Program-made: the position numbers and the translations under genes
Notes under the pieces: generated by a model
Databases searched by the model: none
What the model saw: only the letters and a program-made list of their open reading frames with translations
Told to the model about the DNA's origin: nothing
Part shown: one piece after another, positions 43,805-51,656 of the stretch
Layout: each line of letters starts with the position of its first letter
How positions within the stretch are numbered: the first letter of the stretch is position 1
Assembly: GCA_016708765.1 (NCBI GenBank)
Contig: JADJFD010000005.1
Span: 285,204 to 349,203 of the forward strand
From: Chitinophagaceae bacterium
Lineage (GTDB): Bacteria; Bacteroidota; Bacteroidia; Chitinophagales; Chitinophagaceae
Reading direction: 5' to 3'
DNA: 64,000 nucleotides

Positions 43805-44195
43805 AATGATCACAATCATCAGCATGTGCATGGTTATGCACTCTACAACTTCTGTAGTTTATAAGATGTGCAGTAACAATAAAGAAAACAGCAGGAATCA
43901 ACAACCATGTTTCAACATGAATAAAAAATTGCTTTACCACCAAAAAAATAAATCCAATTATGAAAAGCAACAAAGGTGTAAAACTATGATGATGCTTTTT
44001 GAACCCATGATATAGTGAATAAGAACCAATACAAAAGGCAAGAACAATCATTCCAACCTCAAAGCCGATGTTATGAATAATGTTTACACCAAACAAAGGA
44101 AGGCTGCTTAGGAATAATGGCAACAGGGCACAATGAATGGCACAGGCCAATGAAGCCCCGATACCTAATGCATCCCAGTTAATTTTTAATTTCAT
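43803..44195 (-). CDS. MerC domain membrane protein
   Basis: The 130-residue protein has four membrane helices and the MerC signature SLACAIHCALLPLFLSSLP, where the two Cys flank a His and may carry a metal ion. The C-terminus is His-rich (CRVHNHAHADDCDH), suited to binding zinc, copper or mercury. The start MKLKINWD follows a TATCTTTG element by seven bases; the frame upstream is not protein-like. It is divergent from SCO1 and Fur, which suggests a role in metal homeostasis rather than mercury resistance. Confidence 0.85.
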   Translation of the reverse strand: MKLKINWDALGIGASLACAIHCALLPLFLSSLPLFGVNIIHNIGFEVGMIVLAFCIGSYSLYHGFKKHHHSFTPLLLFIIGFIFLVVKQFFIHVETWLLIPAVFFIVTAHLINYRSCRVHNHAHADDCDH

Positions 44196-44202
44196 GAGCC
44201 GA

Positions 44203-44210
44203 CAAAGATA
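44203..44210 (-). promoter_or_regulatory. Bacteroidota -7 promoter element (TATCTTTG) of the MerC-like gene
   Basis: TATCTTTG on the minus strand ends seven bases before the ATG at 44195. It is back-to-back with the SCO1 promoter element about 50 bases away. Confidence 0.5.
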
Positions 44211-44255
44211 TAGAAAAAAGCAACATTGTTGCAAAAGATAAAGGGCAACTGTTCG

Positions 44256-44263
44256 TACCTTTG
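44256..44263 (+). promoter_or_regulatory. Bacteroidota -7 promoter element (TACCTTTG) of the SCO1-like gene
   Basis: TACCTTTG, an exact TAnnTTTG match, ends 17 bases before the SCO1 ATG. The space between this and the MerC element is where a shared metal regulator would bind; I see no clear Fur-box palindrome. Confidence 0.5.
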
Positions 44264-44280
44264 CAGCCTAATACACAAGA

Positions 44281-44910
44281 ATGTCTAAAAAGAAACTGTT
44301 TTATATCGGATTTTTCGTTGTTCTGGCACTTGCTTTTTATTTTATCTTAACCTTGGTTATACCTGGTTTTGGCGAAAGGAAAGTAAATCCGGTAAGCTAT
44401 GTCAGGCCGTTTGCCTTTACCAATCAGGATGGAAATCAGGTAACTGAAAAAGATATGGCTGGTAAAGTGTATGTGGCTGAATATTTTTTTACTAGCTGCA
44501 AAGGCATTTGCCCGGATATGAATAATAATATGCGGATCGCTTATGATGAATTAAAGGATGAGAAAGATTTTTATATTCTCTCGCATACCAGCGACCCCGA
44601 AACTGATTCAGTTCCACAGATGAAACATTATGCAGACTCAATGAAAGTAGATACAAAGAAGTGGATTTTTTTAACAGGTAGAAAAGATAGTTTGTACAAT
44701 GCAGCAAGAGTAAGTTATACGGTTGACGATCCAGCTAATAATCTGGTGAATATTGACGACCAATTCATTCACTCACAATTCTGGGCATTGGTAGATAGAA
44801 ATGGAGACGTAAGGAAAATATACGACGGCCTAAAAGAAAAGGAAGTGAGGCAAATGATAAAAGATGCCAGGATATGGCTTAAAAAGGAAGTTAAAAAACC
44901 TCTTCAATAA
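44281..44910 (+). CDS. SCO1/SenC family copper chaperone
   Basis: The 209-residue protein has an N-terminal membrane anchor (about 6-26) and a periplasmic thioredoxin fold with the copper-binding C73-KGI-C77 (CxxxC) and a conserved His near 163 in DDQFIHSQFWALVD. SCO proteins deliver copper to the CuA site of cytochrome oxidase or act as thiol reductants. It lies 18 bases upstream of the Fur-family gene on the same strand, which ties it to metal control; cytochrome oxidase genes are not in the window. Confidence 0.92.
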   Translation: MSKKKLFYIGFFVVLALAFYFILTLVIPGFGERKVNPVSYVRPFAFTNQDGNQVTEKDMAGKVYVAEYFFTSCKGICPDMNNNMRIAYDELKDEKDFYILSHTSDPETDSVPQMKHYADSMKVDTKKWIFLTGRKDSLYNAARVSYTVDDPANNLVNIDDQFIHSQFWALVDRNGDVRKIYDGLKEKEVRQMIKDARIWLKKEVKKPLQ

Positions 44911-44928
44911 TTTTTGTAAGTTTATACA

Positions 44929-45369
44929 ATGCCGAAAGAAGCAACAATAATAAATAATAATAGGCTTATAAAACTACTAAAGCAAAACGGCCTTAGCATT
45001 ACTGACAGCCGTAAAAAAATACTACAGCTCTTTCTGGAGCAAGATGGAGCATTATCACATGGTGATATTGAAAAAAGGGCTGGAGAAAAATTTGACAGAG
45101 TAACCGTTTACAGAACTTTACAGGTATTTGTTGACAAAGGAATCGTTCATACAATACCAACAGCAGACAATTCCATTCGCTATGCACTTTGCAAAGATGA
45201 ATGTGGTGAAGGCCATCATCATGATCATCATATTCATTTTGTATGCGATACTTGCAATACCACTTATTGCCTTGATGATGTGGTGACGCCGGAAATAAAA
45301 TTACCCAAAGGCTATTCTGCTGGTCATGTGGAAGTGGTTGTGGAAGGGGTTTGTAAAAATTGCCAGTAA
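44929..45369 (+). CDS. Fur family transcriptional regulator
   Basis: The 146-residue regulator has the winged-helix DNA-binding domain (ITDSRKKILQLF, GEKFDRVTVYRTLQVFVDKGIV) and a C-terminal dimerisation domain with the metal site HHHDHHIHFVCDTC. CDTC and CKNC near the end form a structural zinc site. The family includes Fur, Zur, PerR and Mur; the very His-rich loop and MerC/SCO1 neighbours favour a zinc- or copper-related role, but the specific metal is undecided. It is co-directional with SCO1, with an 18-base gap. Confidence 0.9.
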   Translation: MPKEATIINNNRLIKLLKQNGLSITDSRKKILQLFLEQDGALSHGDIEKRAGEKFDRVTVYRTLQVFVDKGIVHTIPTADNSIRYALCKDECGEGHHHDHHIHFVCDTCNTTYCLDDVVTPEIKLPKGYSAGHVEVVVEGVCKNCQ

Positions 45370-45373
45370 AAAT

Positions 45374-45403
45374 AAGCCCCGCTGTAGAAACAACGGGACT
45401 TTT
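45374..45403. terminator. Bidirectional-type hairpin after the Fur gene
   Basis: AAGCCCCG (45374-45381) pairs with CGGGACTT (45394-45401), better on the minus strand where a G-U wobble replaces a mismatch and a TTATTTTT tail follows. Its loop TTTCTAC (minus strand) is the same as in the terminator at 32490-32517. Confidence 0.45.
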
Positions 45404-45504
45404 GGTTAAGGCTCTGATTAGTAGCTATTTTAAAAATGCTTTATCGGCATTTAATTTTCTTCTTCAAAAATAGGGTCTCGCAATCACTTTACCGAATTTA
45501 GGAC

Positions 45505-45530
45505 ATACCACTTTTGTGGTATTTTTCATT
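45505..45530 (+). terminator. Intrinsic terminator between convergent Fur and M3 genes
   Basis: ATACCAC and GTGGTAT pair perfectly around TTTT, followed by TTTTCATTTTT on the plus strand. The 161-base convergent gap (45370-45531) holds this, the hairpin at 45374 and a minus-strand TATTTTTG. Confidence 0.55.
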
Positions 45531-45531
45531 T

Positions 45532-47268
45532 TTAAAGGGACTCCAATTCTGATTTAACAAATTTCATCAACTGTTTAATATGTTCCGGCGACAAATCAAA
45601 TTGCAAACCAGCCGCTTTAAACAATTCAGGAAGAGTTTTTGTTCCGCCAAGTTGCAAGGCTGTTATATAATTATTCATCGCCTTTTCAGGGTCTTGTTTG
45701 TATTGCTGCCACAAACCAATGGCGCCTAGTTGTGCAATTCCGTATTCGATATAATAAAACGGCACTTCGTATAAATGCAATTGCCGCTGCCATCCATAGC
45801 GGCGGTATTCTTCCAAGCCAGAAAAATCAATTAACGGTGAAGAAAATTCTTCAGCAATTATCATCCATTGTGCAGATCTTTCTTCTTCGGTATGATTGGG
45901 ATTTTCATAAATCCAATGCTGAAACTTATCTATTGTTGCTATCCATGGGAAAATAGTAATTACTCTTTCTAATTGTTGTTCTTTTGCTCTTTTCAATTCT
46001 TCTGGTGAATCAAAAAACACATTCCATTTATCCATGCTGAATAATTCCATTGCCATGCTGGCTACTTCAGCAATTTCCGTTGGATATTCTTTAAAACCTG
46101 TTAACTCAAGTTCATGTGCAAGGAAAGAATGAATTGCATGACCGCCTTCATGTACCATCGTTGTTACATCATCCAATTGCCCTGCTGCATTCATAAAAAT
46201 AAATGGTGCGCCGCTTTCGGCTAATGGACAGTTGTATCCACCCGGTGCTTTTCCTTTCCTACTTTCTAAATCAAGATGACCAAGTTCTTTCATCTTGCGA
46301 AGGCAATCACCAAAGAATGATTTCCCATCGGGTCCAGTGGACAATTCATCAAAACAGGCAATTGTTTTTTCCGTCAGTTCTTCGCCAGTTTTAAACGGAC
46401 GAAGTGGTTGTATTCCCGCTGGTTCTGCTTCCACATCCCAAGGACGTAAAGTATCTAGTCCTAATTTCTTTTTCTTCGCTTCATAGATCTGGTTTACCAA
46501 CGGCATCACATGCAGCTTTACCGCTTCATGAAATTGAAAACAATCTTCTTTGCTGTAATCAAATCTTCCCAATTCTTTAAACCGAAAGTCACGGTAGTTT
46601 TCAAAATCAGTATTTACTGCAACCTGATGTCTTTTTTGCAAAAGCGTAGTAAATAATTTGTTCAATGCTTCTTTATCTTCTAACCTTCTCTTGTTTATTT
46701 TATGATATACTTCTTCACGAACAGAACGATCTTCATCTTCTAAAAATTTCGCAGCTTGTTGCAACGTATATTCCTGTCCGTTTACTTCTACCGTCATTTT
46801 TCCGGAAATAGTACCAAACTGCTGTTGCATTACATTCAATTCTGCGTTTATCGGAATATTTACTTCACGAAAGAGTTCAATATTCTTTTTTACATTTCTC
46901 AGGTAAGTAAAATAATTATCAGCATCCAATTCTTTAGTAAAAGGGTTCTCTACTAATTTTTTATTCAACTTGTCAGAGTACGGCTGCACTTTTGGTTGAA
47001 TCTCCATCATAAAATAATTGAAGGATTCTTCCAGTTCTTTATTCTCTGTATCACAAGTCATTTTTATTTGCCGCCAGCAAGCATCTTCACTTATTACTGC
47101 TTCCAGTTCGCTGGCATCTTTTAACCATTGTTTTAAATCACTAGATGAATTGATTTCTCGTTCATCCAGATTTATAAGAAACGGATGCAGGCTTTCCCAA
47201 TTGGTAATAGTGAAATCAGCTGGCAAAAATTGTCTTGGCAATTTTTTTATATCGGCACTGTAATTCAT
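45532..47268 (-). CDS. M3 family oligoendopeptidase (PepF-like)
   Basis: The 578-residue zinc metallopeptidase has the HEXXH-type motif HEGGHAIHSF at about 372-381 and the downstream Glu of EIAEVASMAMELF as third zinc ligand, about 27 residues later. No signal peptide is present, so it is cytoplasmic. Family members degrade oligopeptides of 7-17 residues. Length fits PepF. The gene is monocistronic and converges with the Fur gene. Confidence 0.92.
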   Translation of the reverse strand: MNYSADIKKLPRQFLPADFTITNWESLHPFLINLDEREINSSSDLKQWLKDASELEAVISEDACWRQIKMTCDTENKELEESFNYFMMEIQPKVQPYSDKLNKKLVENPFTKELDADNYFTYLRNVKKNIELFREVNIPINAELNVMQQQFGTISGKMTVEVNGQEYTLQQAAKFLEDEDRSVREEVYHKINKRRLEDKEALNKLFTTLLQKRHQVAVNTDFENYRDFRFKELGRFDYSKEDCFQFHEAVKLHVMPLVNQIYEAKKKKLGLDTLRPWDVEAEPAGIQPLRPFKTGEELTEKTIACFDELSTGPDGKSFFGDCLRKMKELGHLDLESRKGKAPGGYNCPLAESGAPFIFMNAAGQLDDVTTMVHEGGHAIHSFLAHELELTGFKEYPTEIAEVASMAMELFSMDKWNVFFDSPEELKRAKEQQLERVITIFPWIATIDKFQHWIYENPNHTEEERSAQWMIIAEEFSSPLIDFSGLEEYRRYGWQRQLHLYEVPFYYIEYGIAQLGAIGLWQQYKQDPEKAMNNYITALQLGGTKTLPELFKAAGLQFDLSPEHIKQLMKFVKSELESL

Positions 47269-47286
47269 AGTTCAGTAATTATTTAT

Positions 47287-47334
47287 AATAAAAAAGCTAC
47301 AACTATCAAGAGTAATCCTTGATCCTTGTAGCTT
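47287..47334 (-). terminator. Intrinsic terminator of the DUF5606 gene
   Basis: AAGCTACAA/TTGTAGCTT plus the inner ATCAAG/CTTGAT make a long stem, followed on the minus strand by a run of T (47295-47291) 19 bases after the stop. Confidence 0.7.
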
Positions 47335-47352
47335 GGTTCTTGTATTCTTTCT

Positions 47353-47889
47353 TTAGTCTGCTTTCTTCTTTCTTGCAGTTTTCTTTGGCTTTTCTTCAGC
47401 TACTTCTTCTTCCGCAGTTTCTTTTTTTGCTTTTGCTTTCTTAGCAGGTTTTTCTTCCGCAACTGGTTCAGCTACTTCTTCCTCTTCTTCTTCCTCTTCT
47501 GGAATTTCTGAAAGAACAATCTCAACGTCGTTTTTCTTCAACACATCAAACCATTTCACCATCTTCTTCATATCGCTGGCATACACTCTTTCAAAATCCA
47601 TATCAGGATATGCTTTCTCAAAATACTTTTTAACCGCAGCCGCATCTTTATCATCGGGTAATGAACCGCCTGTTTTTTCCATTGCATTAAAAACATCAAC
47701 CAGGTTCACATTATCTCTAACTGTATATATTTCAATGCTTTCGAGGTGTGTAAAGCTATGAATGCGGTTAGATACAAATCTTGTTGTTTTATCAGTCAGC
47801 GACTTTACGATGGCTCCGTCTGACTTACTATTGACTAACTCAAATAATCCCGGCAACCCGGTTACTGCTACTAATTTGCTGTATTCCAT
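47353..47889 (-). CDS. DUF5606 family protein with charged tail
   Basis: The 178-residue protein has a conserved N-terminal domain of about 130 residues (MEYSKLVAVTGLPGLFELVNSKSDGAIVKSL, MKKMVKWFDVLKKNDVEI) that matches the Bacteroidota-specific DUF5606 family. The C-terminal tail is a low-complexity run of Glu followed by Lys/Ala/Glu repeats (EEEEEEEE, then KPAKKAKAKKE), as in proteins that contact nucleic acid or ribosomes. Function unknown. No signal peptide is present. The call is from memory of family sequence, with fair confidence. Confidence 0.75.
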   Translation of the reverse strand: MEYSKLVAVTGLPGLFELVNSKSDGAIVKSLTDKTTRFVSNRIHSFTHLESIEIYTVRDNVNLVDVFNAMEKTGGSLPDDKDAAAVKKYFEKAYPDMDFERVYASDMKKMVKWFDVLKKNDVEIVLSEIPEEEEEEEEVAEPVAEEKPAKKAKAKKETAEEEVAEEKPKKTARKKKAD

Positions 47890-48029
47890 ATATTTAATAA
47901 TAATTAAGGAGCTGCAAGATACTTTAGTTCTGGCAAACAGCTATTCAGAAATTTTTTTTTACCATTTATGAACGGATTTTATTTTTTCAACGTCAAACTT
48001 ACCTGACTTCAAATAAAAAATAATAACAC

Positions 48030-48440
48030 ATGAAAAAGATCATAATTACCGTACTAGCTATTGTAGCTATTCATTTCACCACATTTGCACAGGGCGGTGG
48101 TTTTCAACGCCAAACACCAGAAGAGCAAGCAGCAAAAATTGTTCATGTATTAGACAGTGCTTTTAAACTTACACCTGCCAATGCTGGCAAGTTGGATACT
48201 GCATTAACTGTATTGTACAAAGCTCAAAACGAAAGAATGAAAGAAATTATGGCTGGCGGCGAAAGACCGGATAGAGAAACTATGATGGCAGAAAGGAAGA
48301 AGTATGCAGATGCGAGAGATGAAATGATAAAAATGATGATTACTGCAGAGCAGTTTACAACTTGGAAAGAGACTATTGAACCTTCGATGCGGCCTGCCCG
48401 TCCTGCAGGTACAGGCGGCGGTGGAAATCGTCAGAACTAA
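48030..48440 (+). CDS. Small secreted protein, Spy/CpxP-like in pattern
   Basis: The 136-residue protein has a signal peptide (1-20, TTFAQ), then Gly/Gln, and a helical region rich in charged residues and Met (AERKKYADARDEMIKMMITAEQFTTWKETIEP). This resembles Spy/CpxP-type or LTXXQ periplasmic proteins that buffer unfolded proteins, although no LTxxQ motif is present. The tail is Pro/Ala/Gly-rich (RPARPAGTGGGG). A strong terminator follows. Confidence 0.65.
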   Translation: MKKIIITVLAIVAIHFTTFAQGGGFQRQTPEEQAAKIVHVLDSAFKLTPANAGKLDTALTVLYKAQNERMKEIMAGGERPDRETMMAERKKYADARDEMIKMMITAEQFTTWKETIEPSMRPARPAGTGGGGNRQN

Positions 48441-48460
48441 ACTTACAATTAAATAATTGC

Positions 48461-48495
48461 AAGGCTGTCTCGTTTTAAACGAGATAGCCTTTTTT
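48461..48495 (+). terminator. Intrinsic terminator after the Spy-like gene
   Basis: AGGCTGTCTCGTTT pairs with AAACGAGATAGCCT (one G-U) and runs into six T, 22 bases after the stop. Confidence 0.85.
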
Positions 48496-48564
48496 ATGTG
48501 CAACAGGTAAAATAGTATGACAGAAGGAAGTGATTTCTTAATAGTTTTTTCGACCTTGTTGTAT

Positions 48565-49095
48565 ATGAAAAAAATAATTTACTCAGCAATTGTCCTTCTG
48601 GCATTAATTAATTTAATACCGGTAAATGTAACCGGGCAGATGCCTTGCAGCAAACCAGAATTTCGTCAGTTTGATTTTTGGGTTGGAGAATGGGAAGCAT
48701 TTGCTACAAATGGAAATAAATCCGGCGATAGTAAAATCAGTATTATTCTTGATAGCTGTGTGATATTGGAAGAATGGACCGGAACACCAAACCAGGGGTT
48801 CACTTATACTGGCAAAAGTTTTAATTCGTACAATGCAGCTTCCAGGCAGTGGCAACAAACCTGGACAGATAATACCGGCAACACAACCGAGTTTTTGAAA
48901 GGTGATGGAAGTGACGGTAAGCTAATTTTCGTTGCAGATAAGGTAACCGGCCCTAAAGGGGAGTTGTTTATGCGGAGGCTCACATTTACCAAACTGACTA
49001 ATGATAAAGTAAGGCAGTTTGGAGAAAAAAGTGATGATGAGGGTAAAACATGGGTGGTAGAATACGATTTGGAATACAGAAGAAAAAAACGATAA
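48565..49095 (+). CDS. Secreted lipocalin-like protein (DUF1579-like)
   Basis: The 176-residue protein has a signal peptide (about 1-25) and one beta-rich domain. PEFRQFDFWVGEWEA (about 32-46) is the recurring start of Bacteroidota proteins with a fatty-acid-binding-protein-like barrel, and GKSFNSYNAASRQWQQTWTDN is also typical. Ligand unknown. The start is the ATG before KKIIYS; an upstream ATG in the same frame at 48517 gives an unlikely N-terminus. Confidence 0.7.
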   Translation: MKKIIYSAIVLLALINLIPVNVTGQMPCSKPEFRQFDFWVGEWEAFATNGNKSGDSKISIILDSCVILEEWTGTPNQGFTYTGKSFNSYNAASRQWQQTWTDNTGNTTEFLKGDGSDGKLIFVADKVTGPKGELFMRRLTFTKLTNDKVRQFGEKSDDEGKTWVVEYDLEYRRKKR

Positions 49096-49114
49096 CTTAA
49101 ATAAATTTTTAAAA

Positions 49115-49516
49115 ATGAAAAATGCAATCAGCTGGTTTGAAATACCAACCACATACATAAACAGGGCACAACAATTTTATGAATTCATTTTTAATATGAA
49201 GATGAGTTCACTTGAGTTTCAGAATATTAAAATGCGGATGTTCCCAATTGATAATCCGATGGAAGGAATTGGCGGAACATTGGTACAAATATCAGATGAC
49301 TTTTATAAACCATCAGCAACAGATGGCCCATTGATTTATCTTGATGGCAATCCGGATCTACAAATTGTACTTAACAGAGTAGAAGAAGCTGGTGGTAAAA
49401 TACTTGTCCCTAAAACTACTATCTCTGATGAGTATGGTGATATGGCTGTGTTTTTAGATACGGAAGGAAACCGTATTGCATTGCATAATATTCCTGCTAA
49501 GTACCAAAATGCATAA
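49115..49516 (+). CDS. VOC (glyoxalase/bleomycin-resistance) family protein
   Basis: The 133-residue protein forms two beta-alpha-beta-beta-beta modules, starting AISWFEIPTTYINRAQQFYEFIFN and ending GDMAVFLDTEGNRIALHN. Possible metal ligands are E8, H-type residues of the second half and E123-type Glu, but no full triad is clear. Reaction unknown; PhnB- or glyoxalase-like roles are possible. It lies in a run of small genes with gaps of about 12-22 bases (49115-51494), so probably one operon. Confidence 0.85.
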   Translation: MKNAISWFEIPTTYINRAQQFYEFIFNMKMSSLEFQNIKMRMFPIDNPMEGIGGTLVQISDDFYKPSATDGPLIYLDGNPDLQIVLNRVEEAGGKILVPKTTISDEYGDMAVFLDTEGNRIALHNIPAKYQNA

Positions 49517-49528
49517 AGATTAAAAAGT

Positions 49529-50017
49529 ATGAAACGAAATACACGGCGTCTATTATTACTAGTTATAATTTTCTTTTTTCAATGTAAAAGCAAAGAGCCT
49601 TCGCAGGAAAAAAATGTAAGCCTCTTTAAATGGCTCAATGGTTCTTGGGCGATGGCGGAAAAAGATGGAGTTGTAACAGAAGAGTGGAAATTAGTAAACG
49701 ATAGTCTGATGGAAGGTCGTTCTGATTTTATAAAGGGAGATACGATTATCCCTTTCGAAACAATAAAACTTTATAAAAAAGATACTTCTTTTTATTATGA
49801 AGCAAAAGCGGCAGGACAAAATAATGAGCTACCAGTTGGTTTTAGAATCACTTCTATTTCTGACACAGCTTTTGTGGCCGAAAACCCGGAACATGATTTT
49901 CCTAAACGTATTACTTACCAATTAATAACAAAAGATTCAATCCATGCTTTTATAGATGGAGGCCCGTCCATGCCCGAAAAGAAAAGCGATTTTTATTATT
50001 CAAGGATAAAAAAATAA
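49529..50017 (+). CDS. DUF6265-like lipoprotein
   Basis: The 162-residue protein has a short hydrophobic signal ending in FFQC (C19), probably a lipobox, then KSKEPSQ and a lipocalin-like domain opening FKWLNGSWAMAEKDGVVTEEWKLVNDSLMEG and NPEHDFPKRITYQL. These patterns match DUF6265, a family of small beta-barrels of unknown role. It lies 12 bases after the VOC gene. Confidence 0.72.
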   Translation: MKRNTRRLLLLVIIFFFQCKSKEPSQEKNVSLFKWLNGSWAMAEKDGVVTEEWKLVNDSLMEGRSDFIKGDTIIPFETIKLYKKDTSFYYEAKAAGQNNELPVGFRITSISDTAFVAENPEHDFPKRITYQLITKDSIHAFIDGGPSMPEKKSDFYYSRIKK

Positions 50018-50038
50018 ATTCAGTAATAAACAATTTCT

Positions 50039-50494
50039 ATGCAATCAAAAGCAGCTACGCCGGATGAATATATAAAGGAAATACCCGTAGAACGACAGGC
50101 AGCGTTTAAGAAACTTCGGGCTGTAATAAAGAAAAATCTACCAAAAGGTTATAAAGAAGGAATGGGTTATGGCATGATGGGGTGGGATGTTCCTCACAGC
50201 ATTTACCCGGCAGGCTACCATTGCAACCCTAAAGATCCGTTGCCATTTATGGGCATAGCTTCTCAAAAAAATTTTATAGCTGTATATCATATGGGTGTGT
50301 ATGCAGACCCGAAATTGCTGAAGTGGTTTCAGGCAGCACATGCAAAAGCATCACCCAAAAAATTAGAGATGGGAAAAAGCTGTATCCGATATAAAAAGCC
50401 GGAAGATATTCCCTTTGATCTTATCGGGGAACTAGCCTCAAAAATTACACCTGCTGAATGGATTGCTACTTATGAAAAAAATATAAAGCGATAA
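50039..50494 (+). CDS. DUF1801 domain protein
   Basis: The 151-residue cytoplasmic protein matches DUF1801 (YdhG-like fold): TPDEYIKEIPVERQAAFKKLRAVIKKNLPKGYKEGMGYGMMGW near the N-terminus, and GKSCIRYKKPEDIPFDLIGEL near the end. Function unknown. It is followed after four bases by the DUF4287/DUF5655 gene. Confidence 0.85.
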   Translation: MQSKAATPDEYIKEIPVERQAAFKKLRAVIKKNLPKGYKEGMGYGMMGWDVPHSIYPAGYHCNPKDPLPFMGIASQKNFIAVYHMGVYADPKLLKWFQAAHAKASPKKLEMGKSCIRYKKPEDIPFDLIGELASKITPAEWIATYEKNIKR

Positions 50495-50497
50495 CTT

Positions 50498-51067
50498 ATG
50501 AGCTCTGAAAATATTGATAAGGCCACTCAAACCCAGATAACCAACATCGAAAAGAATACAGGTAAAAAACTGGATCAATGGGTTGCCATTGTAAACAAAA
50601 GTGGTTTTACCAAGCATGGCGAATTAGTCAGCTTTTTAAAAGATAAACATGGCTTTACACATGGCAATGCTAATACCATTGTTCATTTTGCCAAACAAAG
50701 CCATGCAGGTGCTACTGAAAACAGCGATGACCTTATTACAGAACAATACAAGGGAAAGGAAAATCTGAAGGCATGGTACGATAAAATAATAGCGGAAGTA
50801 AACAAGTTTGGAAAGGATGTGGAGTTGGCGCCAAAAAAAGCATATCTAAGCCTTCGAAGGAAAAAACAGTTTGCAATTATTCAGCCATCCACTAAAGATA
50901 GGCTGGATGTAGGTTTAAATATTAAAGGAGTGGAGCCTTCTGGCATAGTTGAAGATGGGAAAAAATGGAATGCAATGTGTACTCACAGAATTAAAGTTGA
51001 AGATGCTAAAGCTGTAAATAAAGATTTAATAAGCTGGATAAAAAAAGCTTACGAACAGGCAGGTTAA
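50498..51067 (+). CDS. DUF4287 and DUF5655 domain protein
   Basis: The 189-residue protein has the N-terminal DUF4287 domain (QITNIEKNTGKKLDQWVAIVNKSGFTKHGELVSFLKDKHGFTHGNANTIVH) and a C-terminal DUF5655 domain (AYLSLRRKKQFAIIQPSTKDRLDVGLNIKG). The first is found in many actinobacterial and Bacteroidota proteins, often near DUF1801, as here. Function unknown. It is tightly linked to the DUF1801 gene. Confidence 0.85.
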   Translation: MSSENIDKATQTQITNIEKNTGKKLDQWVAIVNKSGFTKHGELVSFLKDKHGFTHGNANTIVHFAKQSHAGATENSDDLITEQYKGKENLKAWYDKIIAEVNKFGKDVELAPKKAYLSLRRKKQFAIIQPSTKDRLDVGLNIKGVEPSGIVEDGKKWNAMCTHRIKVEDAKAVNKDLISWIKKAYEQAG

Positions 51068-51089
51068 TTTCTTTTATAAAACTAATTAC

Positions 51090-51494
51090 ATGAAAAGAGT
51101 AACAGGTATCGGTGGAATGTTTTTCAAATCGGATGATCCGAAAAAAATGTACGATTGGTATGGAAAGCATCTTGGAATTAAATGTAATGACTACGGGACT
51201 GTATTTGAATGGAGAGAAAAAGAAGATAAAGAACATATAAGCTATACAGTATGGAGTGCATTTAAAAAAGATACCGCCTATTTCAATCCCAGTGAAAAAC
51301 AATTTATGTTTAATTATCGAGTAGAGAACCTGGTTGAATTATTAAAAATATTGAAAGAGGAAGGTGTAACTATCGTTGGGGAAATGCAGGAATTTAGTTA
51401 TGGTAAGTTTGGTTGGATACTCGATCCCGAAGGGAATAAAATTGAACTATGGGAGCCAGTTGATGATGTATTCCAAAAAGAAAATGGGCTTTAA
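51090..51494 (+). CDS. VOC family protein
   Basis: The 134-residue VOC protein starts VTGIGGMFFKSDDPKKMYDWYGKHLGI and ends GWILDPEGNKIELWEPVDD, the classic C-terminal Glu-containing strand of the superfamily. Substrate unknown. A decayed copy of this C-terminal strand lies 1 kb downstream (52553-52636). It is the last gene in the 49-51.5 kb run. The 162-base gap after it shows nothing I recognise. Confidence 0.85.
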   Translation: MKRVTGIGGMFFKSDDPKKMYDWYGKHLGIKCNDYGTVFEWREKEDKEHISYTVWSAFKKDTAYFNPSEKQFMFNYRVENLVELLKILKEEGVTIVGEMQEFSYGKFGWILDPEGNKIELWEPVDDVFQKENGL

Positions 51495-51656
51495 TAAAAG
51501 AGGCCGTTTATTGTTAACGACAATTAAATACCAATTATTATATAAGAATTAGTGCTATATATTCTTACATTTAATTATGAATTAAAAAAATATAAGGCTG
51601 CAGTGTGAAGACAGATAAATAAATTGTTTTACTAATTCCCTTAAAGCATTTAGTTT

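Noticed and set aside
43803..44195. Mercury-resistance operon
   Set aside because: MerC alone is present, without MerA, MerT, MerP or MerR; the neighbours are SCO1 and Fur, which fit general metal handling.
51495..51656. Gene or RNA in the gap before the symporter
   Set aside because: No frame of useful length, promoter-terminator pair or convincing hairpin was seen.
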